A program made the translations under genes and the position numbers. A DNA stretch of 64,000 nucleotides from Amblyornis subalaris (lineage: Eukaryota; Chordata; Aves; Passeriformes; Ptilonorhynchidae): the NCBI GenBank assembly GCA_018881555.1, contig JACAXG010000021.1, forward strand, positions 7,025,614 to 7,089,613, read 5' to 3'. Every line of letters begins with the position of its first letter. Positions within the stretch are counted from its first letter, which is position 1. The notes beneath the pieces are model-generated. The model ran no database searches and was not told the origin of the DNA. It was given only the letters and a program-made list of their open reading frames with translations. This document shows positions 52,250 to 62,660 of this stretch, one piece after another.

Positions 52250-52530
52250 CGTCTACCTGCCAGCAGCGAAGCCTCCGCAGTCGCTGCCCTCGCCGGTAGC
52301 CGCGGCAGGGCTAGGCCCCCCACCGCAGGCTGCGGTGCCCCCGCCGCTGCCGGCCGCACTCTCCGCTCCGTCCCCTCCCTCGGCCTCTTCTCCCCCTCCC
52401 CACCGCCAAACTGCGCCTGGTCACCTTGGTCTCGGATTCTCCGCTAAAGTGCCGGCGGTGGCAGGGGTGGGCTCCGCCGGGCGGGGAGGGGATCCCAGTC
52501 CGGGCGCCTCGGCCCCATTCAGGGAAGAAT
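52250..52530. promoter_or_regulatory. CpG-rich block
   Basis: GC-rich stretch with an internal palindrome CCGCAG-G-CTGCGG at about 52322. No gene signal. It may act with the adjacent G-quadruplex tract. Confidence 0.45.
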
Positions 52531-53350
52531 TTTGATGCGATTCATTAGAAGTAACGAGTTGACATAAGGTAAATCTACATCGAGGGGGCCTTTCTTTGAG
52601 TGCATGGGGAAGCTTCATTAACCATCGCTAACAAGGCGTGCAAATGCTCTGATTGGGCAGCTTTCTTGTAACGCCAAGGCCTTAGCAGGATGCCCACCTA
52701 ATGAGGGTCACTACAAGAGACTGATAAAATATTCAAATTTTCCGTCGCACCAGGAACTTTGTACTAAAGGAGAAAGTTGAGACAACTGTGTGCTTGTTTA
52801 CCTTGGGAAGGCACACTCGGGGGAGAAGGCATCTAGCTCTGACATTTCCATCTTCCAGAGAAGCCCCGAGGAGGATAGTCGCTGCTTTATTGGACGTTTA
52901 TTTGTTAAATTCAGCAACAGATTTTCCCCCTCCTTCTCTCCTTCTCCCCCAGCCTAATTGTGTTTCTCTCGGGTTTAATGCGCTGATTAATAAATAACTT
53001 GTCTGCGAGATTCTACGCTTTTTTCGCTTTTCTTTCCTTTTTTTTTTATCGAAGAATTATTAAAATCAGCCTGATGGCTTTAATGATACGTCAATCATTT
53101 CAAAGTTGCTGCTTGTTGCTAATATGTCAGACTCTGTACACATCACCACTAGTTTCCTCACTGCGGTGTTTAAAGGCTGTCCCCTCCTCCCTCCGCAATT
53201 TGTTTCTTCAAGTTTTCATTGCTAGGTTACGATTTCTAATTAGAGCTAAGTATTTCACTTAATATTTAATTTAGACGCCCAGCACATATATCATACCTAG
53301 ATCAGTCAATCAAGTGTCCCTTGTTGATAATGCTACATCATTAAGAGTTG
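52531..53350. promoter_or_regulatory. Candidate conserved enhancer-like block
   Basis: Unique AT-rich sequence with ordered homeodomain, forkhead and CRE-like words: CATTAG and CATTAACC near 52540-52620, TTGTTTAC (forkhead type) at 52794-52801, TAATGATACGTCAATCA at about 53081-53097 combining the SIX-class core TGATAC (53084-53089) with TACGTCA, and CTAATTAGAG near 53236. No coding potential. The regulatory role is inferred. Confidence 0.4.
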
Positions 53351-53892
53351 TGTTTAATTCAGGAGCAAGCGACTGTACGGCTGCTTCTGCTGCAGAGCAG
53401 GTAACTTTCGACTGGCAGGAGCTGCCAGCAGATCCAGAGGGATGGGGGATAACAGCCCAACCCAGACGGGAGGCGGCTTCGGCTCCCTCACCTCCTCGGG
53501 AAAGTTTTCTGCTTCCCAAGCCGGCATCTCACCGTGGAGGCAAGCTGCATTCCTTTTCTCCCTTTTTAAAAAGAAGTAATTAAAAATTGTTGGTATTTCA
53601 CGTTTCACTCATCCAGCCTCTGTGTTTATGCAAACTAAAGCGTGGGAGGGGTCCCCGGAAGTTTAACTTGAAAGCTGGAGCAGTATTTTGGACCACTAAT
53701 TAAATACCCCCTCTACTTCTTAAGCCAATCCAAACAGCTAAAAAAAAAAAAATCACTTGCCCACTTGTTTCTTATCACGACCGGTACAGCACACACCGCA
53801 TCCACAGGGCTCTGTTGCGGGAGCCGGATGGGCCACATCTCACACACCCATCAAATGTGCATTCATTTATCCCGGGAAATCGTGACTAAAGG

Positions 53893-53945
53893 AGGAGAGA
53901 GAGGAAGAAAGAAAGAGGGAAGGAAGGAAGGAGGAAGATAGATGT
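53893..53945 (+). repeat. Purine-rich GGAA/GAAA low-complexity tract
   Basis: Imperfect GAAAG and GGAAG repeats with an all-purine + strand for about 45 bases. Most likely a degraded microsatellite. Confidence 0.75.
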
Positions 53946-54549
53946 GTTTGTAAAGACAGCATCCGTGCAAATTTGTCAGCGTTTGCCCCTGAAGACTGAC
54001 AAAAATCCAGTTAAATCGTTATATTAATAATAACAAAAAGCCTAAGAAGACCAAGGCGATGAGTTCTCCTTTACCTGCCCCGGGCTCTCCCTTTCTCCCC
54101 ACCCCCGTCTTCCCGCTCGCCGCGGCCGCAGTGCTGCATTTTCCTCTTGTCGGTACCTCGACCGCTACGCCCCAGCCCCTTCTGAACCCCTGCCTCCCCC
54201 GATAAAAAAAATAATCAGCGCTTGCAAGAGCCGACTGAGTCACTCCCGAGTCAGGATTAAGGGGCACTAACTAGGCAGCAGAAAATCGCAGCCTCCTGGG
54301 AGCGACCATCAAAACAAGCAGTGAAATAAAAGAGCTTCTCTCTCTGCTTCCGTTCCTCTCCCCAGAAAAGTCCTCCAGGTTGGCAGCCCGACACACACGC
54401 ACACAACTTCGTAGTGCTCCCTCCAGAAGAGAGCACCGGCTTGCTCGGGTTTGCTTAGGGGGAGGTTTTTGGGGAGAAGGGGAGGGTTGCTCCCCTGCCC
54501 TGCAGAGCCACATGTCATTCGAGCAGCTGAAACAATAAATCATGTGGGA

Positions 54550-54990
54550 CCAAGTAAGATTGACTGGAAACGGACGGCAGGTTCCCCGGCCTGGAGAAGA
54601 CGGCTCTCGTCAGCGCGGGGGGACCCCGCCTTACGCGGCCGCGGACCCCGGGCCCCAGCGCGGGGGTGGGGAAGGGCCGGGGGGGAGTGTGGGGGGAGGC
54701 CGCGCACCCCCTGGGCGCTCCCGCGCGGGACCTCCGCCTGCCCGTAACAAACTTACAGGATCCGGAAAGGATTTCCCCAGCCGAGGGGGCAGCCTCTGCC
54801 CAGCCCCGTCCGCCGCCGCCGCCGTGGTCCCGCTCCCGCTCTTGCTCCCGCTGCCGCCGACCGCGCCCGGCTCCGCGCCCGGCGGGGCGCCCCGCTGCGC
54901 GCGCCGCTCCGCTCCGCGCCCGCGGCTGCGCCCGCCCGGCGGCTGCGGCTGCGGCTGGGCGCCCGGCGGGTCCGGGCTCGGCATTAGCCG
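54550..54990. promoter_or_regulatory. Strong CpG-rich block 3.4-3.8 kb upstream of the SIX3 start codon
   Basis: Very high GC with dense CpG, GCC-repeat-like runs and many GGCGC words. In mammals a non-coding RNA (SIX3OS1/SIX3-AS1) is transcribed from the region upstream of SIX3, and this block is a plausible promoter for a comparable transcript, but no exon or splice site can be proven. Two-strand open frames (187 codons on -, 152 and 146 on +) are Arg/Pro/Gly/Ala-rich artefacts. The segment just right (54,990-55,110) contains TTGACAG, CAGCTG and CATTA and looks like a conserved motif cluster. Confidence 0.5.
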
Positions 54991-55529
54991 ATCCCATTGA
55001 CAGTTTGCAGCCAGCAGCTGCAGTCATTAAAAGCCATTTACACCCTGGCCTCCTCACACAAAGCTGGAGCGCCAACAATTATCTGCTTGCACATTTCAGG
55101 ACATGAGAGTGTGTCCCTAACAGGCTTAGGGGAGCGCTGAATCCCCGGCCAGGCTGGGCAAGCGAAAGATCCGCTCCCCGAGGTCTGGCTAACGACCACC
55201 GCGCCTCGGTGACCCGCGTCTTCCAGCCGCGGGAGCAGGCGGAAACGTTTGAGGATGCTGGCTTCGTCCTTGTAAGAGCTTCTGGCTAGCAGAGCTCCTG
55301 TGCTGGACCTTCGCGGCACAGAGAGGAGAGTGAGCTTCAGGAAGACCTTGATATTAGCTGATAGGCAGGGTTGTGNGTTTGTTTGGTTTTAAACACACAC
55401 GCACACGGAATAGATGCGTTGAAATACCCTACAGAAGGATATTTTGGAAGAAAGGTTTTCTCCAGAAATGCGGTTGTTACATGTTTCATACGTCTGGGGA
55501 AAAAAAGGTAAAAAAAGGGGAGNTGGGGG

Positions 55530-55590
55530 GAGGAAAAGAGAGAGAGACAGATGAAAAGAAAGAGAGAGAGAGAGAAAGAAAGAAAGAATA
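55530..55590 (+). repeat. GA/GAAA microsatellite
   Basis: AGAGAGAGACAG, then GAAAAGAAAGAGAGAGAGAGA, then (AAAG)n. Purine-only on + for most of its length. Ambiguous bases at 55377 and 55523 nearby suggest assembly difficulty. Confidence 0.85.
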
Positions 55591-57194
55591 TATAGAGAAG
55601 CTTTCAGGGATTCATCAGGAATACTAATAGAGGGGTTCCAACCTATAGCTGAACGACCAGTGTGTTACAGTCCGTGAGATTAAAAATAAACCAAAACAAC
55701 AGAGGCAGTTTGGATGTTCTTCTGGAAATACATTTTAAGGTAGTTTAATTTTCAGCTTGAAGAAAAATGGAATCAAATATTAAGAAACTCCCGCAGGAAT
55801 TCCCCCCACTCTCCCCTCTGTAATCCTTTACATAAAAGGAAAGGATTACAAAGAAAAAGATTTCGTGTGTGTGTATGTGTATTAAAATCTTTGGCTAAAC
55901 ATATTGTTGTCCAATTAATACCTCCAAGTCGATTTGTAGAGGGGCTGAGAAGTCTCTTTCCCTCCTTAGATGTATAACTGGAAATATGAGCCAGGGAAGG
56001 TGGGCGGGTAAAAAGAAGTTTTTCCCAAGTCTGTTAACAGAAGTGTTTAGGCAGATCACTAAAAATTAAGAGGGCGAATTATTTCCATTAGGACTATGAA
56101 GCCATGTAGCACACCGATGACAGTTTAGTGGAAATCAGATGAATGTGTAATACAGCGAGCTTCTTCCAGTCCAGCAGCTCTTCCAACTGGACCTATTCAT
56201 CTGCCACTTGGAATTATTTCACGAGGAGTGCGCTGTGAAAGGATCACAACCAGTTTGGAGCGCAGCTAAAGAACTTCTACCACCCATAGCAGTATTATTA
56301 TTATCCTTCGGATAGGGCAAGTCACGCTATGTTTTCACATTTTAATTGTAATATCTCACTTCCCCCCCTCCTTCCCTCCATTGATGTCTGAAAGTAGTTT
56401 GGGCTCCAAGCCTCACCCCTCGATCTCCATCGGAATGCAGAAAAGATCTTTAAAAAAGTTTTGAATTCCTCAATGATTTTTCTTCTAGAAAGGCGGCTTA
56501 GGATAATTATTTCAGCTTTATTGAGGGCAGATTAGTTGAAGTCTGGATGCTGCGTTTCAATACTCGTTGTACATGCCTTTACAATGTCGGTATTGTTTGC
56601 TACTGTGTGTGAACCTATTCAAAATATACACTTTTTAACACCAAGCAAAGTCCTGTCTAAATATACACAGTAAGTCTGGAAAGATGTCCATGACCCGTAC
56701 AAATCTCTGTAAATCACACTTCCATAGCTACAGAAACCAAACAAAAGAGTTACCAGCTCAAGATGCTGATTAAATCTTCTTAAAAGCAACATACCTAATA
56801 ATAAATATAGTTGCGTGGTAGCAAGGTCTGACGACCCAGCTGTGTCTTACTGAGGGATGGACTCAAACCACCACATCGGAGATTTTTCCTGCTCTCAATT
56901 AAAAAAAAAAAAAAAAAAAAAAATGGGCTCAAACCCACTTTTGCTCGCATCCCTTTCCTCATCCCCGCACAAAAGCCCTGCAAGTTCGGGGCAGAAACTG
57001 CAGGGAAAAGGAGATGTGCGGTGTAAAGCCCTGGCGGATTTTGGGGTGAGGAGCAGCCTCACAAGGTCGCCGGGCTCCGGAGAAAGGAAGGGGCGAGAGG
57101 AGGTGAGGCGAGTGGGAGGAGGAAAGCCAGAACGAAAGAAAAACAAAGTGGAGAGAGGGAAGAGAAAGGAGAGGGAAAGGGAAGACGAGAAGGA
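55591..57194. other. AT-rich upstream region of SIX3, no gene seen
   Basis: Unique AT-rich sequence with the TAATCC inverted repeat (55819-55850), a 24-base A-run (about 56900-56923) and a purine-rich tract from about 57,070 onward. No transposon is seen; the A-run has no recognisable element attached. Confidence 0.5.
55819..55850. promoter_or_regulatory. Perfect 11-bp inverted repeat of TAATCC sites
   Basis: TGTAATCCTTT (55819-55829), a 10-base spacer, then AAAGGATTACA (55840-55850). Arms are exact reverse complements and each carries the TAATCC core recognised by OTX/PITX-type K50 homeodomains. The right arm continues as GGATTACAAAG, adding a SOX/TCF-like ACAAAG. It lies about 2.5 kb upstream of the SIX3 start codon. 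It could serve as a dimeric OTX site or fold as a hairpin in RNA. Confidence 0.45.
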
Positions 57195-57380
57195 GCGGGA
57201 GGGAGGGGAAGAGAGGAGTGGGACGGGGAAGGCAGCGAGCAGGGCGCCGCCGCGGTCGGTCGCGGAGCCGAGCGGCCGGAGCGGATCCGGGCTGGGCGCC
57301 CTGGGCGGCTCCCGGCGGAGCGGCCGCGGAACTCCGCCGACAGCGGATTCCTCCTTCCGCGGAGAGGGGCAGGGAGCGGG
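57195..57380. promoter_or_regulatory. CpG-rich block about 1 kb upstream of the SIX3 start codon
   Basis: GC-rich sequence with frequent CpG that follows a 120-base purine-rich stretch. The 186-codon + frame across it is Arg/Gly/Glu/Lys/Ser-rich low-complexity sequence with no family and is rejected as coding. AT-rich DNA (57,480-57,730) separates it from the core promoter. Confidence 0.45.
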
Positions 57381-57929
57381 AGAGGGGAGGAGAGACTCTC
57401 CGGTGAACCAGGGCTAAACCCAGCCTGTACTGTATGTGCCTGCTTCTGGGAGGGTCACCGGCGTGAGGATGGGTCTAATGATCTCATCTTTCTTTTCTTC
57501 CCCGGCACTATTAGTGCTCAGATAGGCAGAATGAAGTGAAACTACGTGCAAATCATGTGTAAATTGTCTCAGTTAGGAGCCCTTTATCCGAACGTGTATC
57601 CCAGCCTGGCCCATTTACTTTTCCCCCATATCTCCTTTAGCTTTAACGAGGCTCGTTAAGATCACAATAATATTCCACCCTCTAATTGCTCATCCCATTC
57701 AACAAATATGTGCACACTGCTTTTCGCATTATTTGATCCCTTATTTAGGAGGGGTGTGGAGAAGGAGGGGGGAGAGACAGGGAGAAGGGGAAGTGCTGAG
57801 ATTAGGAGTTGCAAAGATTAAGGAGGAAAAAAAAAAATCCAAACAACAAACCAGGCTTTTCCACCAACCGCCCGGCTTCCCTCCCCCCCGTGCATTTGGG
57901 CGAAGTGGTAAAAACCTTCCTTACGTACT

Positions 57930-58010
57930 CCCTAATGATTGGCAGGGCTGACAGTGATTGGCAGCGGCTGCCATGGCAACGCCACAACGACACTCAGAAG
58001 ACCAATAGAA
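57930..58010 (+). promoter_or_regulatory. SIX3 proximal promoter: CCAAT boxes, RFX palindrome, MEIS-type site
   Basis: Within 80 bases: inverted CCAAT boxes (ATTGG) at 57938-57942 and 57957-57961, each inside an exact TGATTGGCAG direct repeat (57936 and 57955, 19-base period); TGACAG (MEIS/PREP/TGIF type) at 57949-57954; GCTGCCATGGCAAC at 57967-57980, one base from the perfect RFX palindrome GTTGCCATGGCAAC; and a forward CCAAT at 58002-58006. CCAAT boxes (NF-Y) next to an X-box are a known RFX/NF-Y promoter arrangement. No TATA box is evident. It lies about 350-420 bases before the start codon. Transcription start is not determined. Confidence 0.6.
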
Positions 58011-58133
58011 AAGCGAAACAAAATGTTTCAGCGCTGCACTCACTGTGGATTTAGGGGAGATATTATGAGGCTGTTGTCATTAGGGCGATCGCTGTTGAAT
58101 CACTGAATCCTGACTCGGCGGCGGCGCGGGGCC

Positions 58134-58280
58134 GGGTGTGTGTGAGTGCGTGTGCGTGTGGGGTGTGTGTGTGCGCGCGTGTGCGTGTGCCCGCGTGTGC
58201 GTGTGAGTGTGTGTGCCCCCGTGCCTCTATGTGGCTGTGTGTGCGTGTGCGGGTGTGGATGCGTGCGCGGTGCGTGTGCC
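58134..58280 (+). repeat. Interrupted GT repeat in the SIX3 leader
   Basis: About 145 bases dominated by alternating GT/GC (TGTGTGAGTGCG, GTGTGTGTGCGCGCGTGTGCG and similar). Alternating purine-pyrimidine sequence of this kind favours Z-DNA. If transcription starts upstream, the repeat is in the 5' UTR. It keeps one frame open in phase with SIX3, which gives a false Val/Cys/Arg-rich N-terminal extension without an ATG. Confidence 0.85.
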
Positions 58281-58321
58281 CTTTCCTCCCTTCTTCCTCC
58301 CTTTCTTTCTTTTCTCCTTGA
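58229..58321 (+). other. Possible 30-codon upstream ORF in the SIX3 leader
   Basis: ATG at 58229 opens a 30-codon frame ending at TGA 58319-58321, 28 bases before the SIX3 ATG, and out of frame with it. A second in-frame ATG is at 58259. Both have poor context (T at -3). The peptide is Val/Arg/Cys then Ser/Phe/Leu-rich and comes from the GT and pyrimidine tracts, so any effect would be on translation rather than through the peptide. It matters only if the mRNA starts upstream of 58229. Confidence 0.4.
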
Positions 58322-58349
58322 TTTATCTCCCCCTCTCCCCGGTCATCCC

Positions 58350-59116
58350 ATGGTGTTCAGGTCCCCGCTAGAGCTTTATCCCACCCATTTCTTCTTGCCA
58401 AACTTCGCCGCCGATCCGCACCACCGCTCCCTCCTTCTCGCCAGCGGCGGCGGCGGCGGCGGCAGCGGCAGCGGCTCGGGCTGCAGCCCGGGTGCCGGCG
58501 GCGGTGGAGGCGGCAGCTCCCGGGCACCCCACGAAGAGTTGTCAATGTTTCAGCTGCCCACACTCAACTTCTCCCCGGAGCAAGTGGCCAGCGTCTGCGA
58601 GACGCTGGAGGAGACTGGAGACATAGAGAGGCTGGGGAGGTTCCTCTGGTCGCTGCCGGTGGCGCCGGGGGCATGCGAGGCCATCAACAAGCACGAGTCC
58701 ATCCTCCGCGCCCGGGCGGTGGTGGCCTTCCACACGGGCAACTTCCGAGACCTCTACCACATCCTGGAGAACCACAAATTCACCAAGGAGTCCCACGGCA
58801 AGTTGCAGGCCATGTGGCTCGAAGCGCACTACCAGGAGGCCGAGAAGCTAAGGGGTCGCCCGCTGGGGCCGGTTGATAAATACAGGGTGAGGAAGAAGTT
58901 TCCGCTGCCCAGGACCATTTGGGATGGCGAGCAGAAGACGCACTGCTTCAAGGAGAGGACTCGCAGCCTCCTGAGGGAGTGGTACCTGCAGGACCCTTAC
59001 CCCAACCCCAGCAAGAAAAGGGAACTGGCTCAGGCCACGGGGCTCACCCCCACGCAAGTAGGCAACTGGTTCAAAAACCGAAGGCAGAGAGACAGAGCAG
59101 CGGCGGCTAAAAACAG
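58350..59116 (+). CDS. SIX3: SIX3 homeobox transcription factor, coding exon 1
   Basis: Codes for residues 1-255 and the first two bases of codon 256. SIX3 is a nuclear DNA-binding regulator required for forebrain, eye-field and lens development; in the family it represses transcription with Groucho/TLE partners and antagonises Wnt signalling. The ATG at 58350 gives the conserved start [15 protein letters not shown]. Residues about 33-57 are a Gly/Ser tract; about 72-188 the SIX domain ([16 protein letters not shown], the Groucho-contact region, near its start); 193-252 the homeodomain, with F200, W240, F241, N243 and R245 in place, Lys at homeodomain position 50 and Thr instead of Arg at position 5. 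SIX6 is excluded because it lacks the roughly 65-residue N-terminal extension. The donor is CAG|GTCAGT at 59117. The open frame upstream to 58146 lacks an ATG. Confidence 0.98.
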
Positions 59117-61738
<2,622 letters not shown>

Positions 61739-62660
61739 TATCGGAAAACAAACAAACAAAAAAAAATCCAAATCCAGACAGCCAAGCACCCTCTCCCCGT
61801 CCCGAGCAAAACAAACCGAGGCAACCTAGAATCAGGACACACACACGCATGCACGCACACACACACAGCCGGGAGGAAAGAAAAGGCCAAACCCGACCCA
61901 AACATAATAGCAAACAAACAGACAGGGATCAGAGAATCCACCACCACCACCACCACCACCGTCAGCCAACACCACCACCAAGAGATGGAGCTAAAACTTC
62001 AACAGTCACAAACGCTGGTGCTGCAGCGGGAAGGGTGGGGGGGGTGGGAAATAATAATTATTATATATATAAAAAGAAAGGAAAAAAAACAAAGCAAAAG
62101 TGACAATTGTATTCTTTTTAGGACAAGCACGATTTCTCCTTTGCGCTTTTCCATGGACGCATTTCACCCACTTGCATGATGATGATGATTAAATTTGTAT
62201 CTGGGAAAAAATATTCTCTATAGTAAAGGAAAACAAACAGAAACCAGACAAACAAATGCAAACTCCGATCGAATTTGTACAAAAATCAAAAATAAAAAAA
62301 AATTAAAAGGAACTCCTTGAAGAGGGAAATAACAAATGTTTATCGCCTTTTTTTGGTCCTATTTCTCTCTCTTTCTCTCTTCCTCTCCCTTTCTCTCTCT
62401 TTTTTGAGTTTTTTTTTCTTTTTTTTTAGTCCAAGTGATGGTCCAGCCAAGATGCAATTTTCTGTTTTTTTGTTCCGCAGACAATCATTTTATTCGTAAG
62501 CACCTTTTTTTCTACACTTCTGTCACTGCCTGTGTGGGTACTGGTTATAAATGTGGAAAAAGAATAGTTATGACTGTAACAGATTTTTATTTTTATTTCA
62601 AAATTTTATATGAATTATGTATATCTTAATGATGCGGTCATTTTCCCAGTTTGTAATATA
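61739..62660 (+). other. SIX3: SIX3 3' untranslated region (end approximate)
   Basis: Non-coding sequence after the stop. It is A/C-rich at first, with CA repeats (61837-61867) and CCA repeats (61938-61960, 61970-61980), then AT-rich with pyrimidine tracts (62361-62432). A frame through the CCA repeat would read polyhistidine but has no gene support. Candidate polyadenylation signals are ATTAAA at 62188, AATAAA at 62291 and ATTAAA at 62302. Unique AT-rich sequence to about 62,690 could be a longer form. The end is my estimate. Confidence 0.6.
62291..62296 (+). terminator. SIX3: Candidate SIX3 polyadenylation signal
   Basis: AATAAA about 550 bases after the stop, followed within 60 bases by TTTTTTTGGTCC and pyrimidine-rich sequence that could act as the downstream element. 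It lies in an A-rich run, so the match may be fortuitous. An ATTAAA lies just after it at 62302. Confidence 0.4.

Noticed and set aside
54515..55106. Long open frames on both strands upstream of SIX3
   Set aside because: Low-complexity Arg/Pro/Ala/Gly composition from CpG-rich DNA, with mutual overlap and no homologue recognised.
56857..57417. 186-codon + frame before SIX3
   Set aside because: It spans an A-run and a purine-rich tract, giving Lys/Glu/Arg/Gly-rich low-complexity sequence with no domain.
58146..58349. 68-codon in-frame N-terminal extension of SIX3
   Set aside because: It begins at a GTG, has no in-frame ATG, and translates the GT repeat. The conserved SIX3 start is the ATG at 58350.
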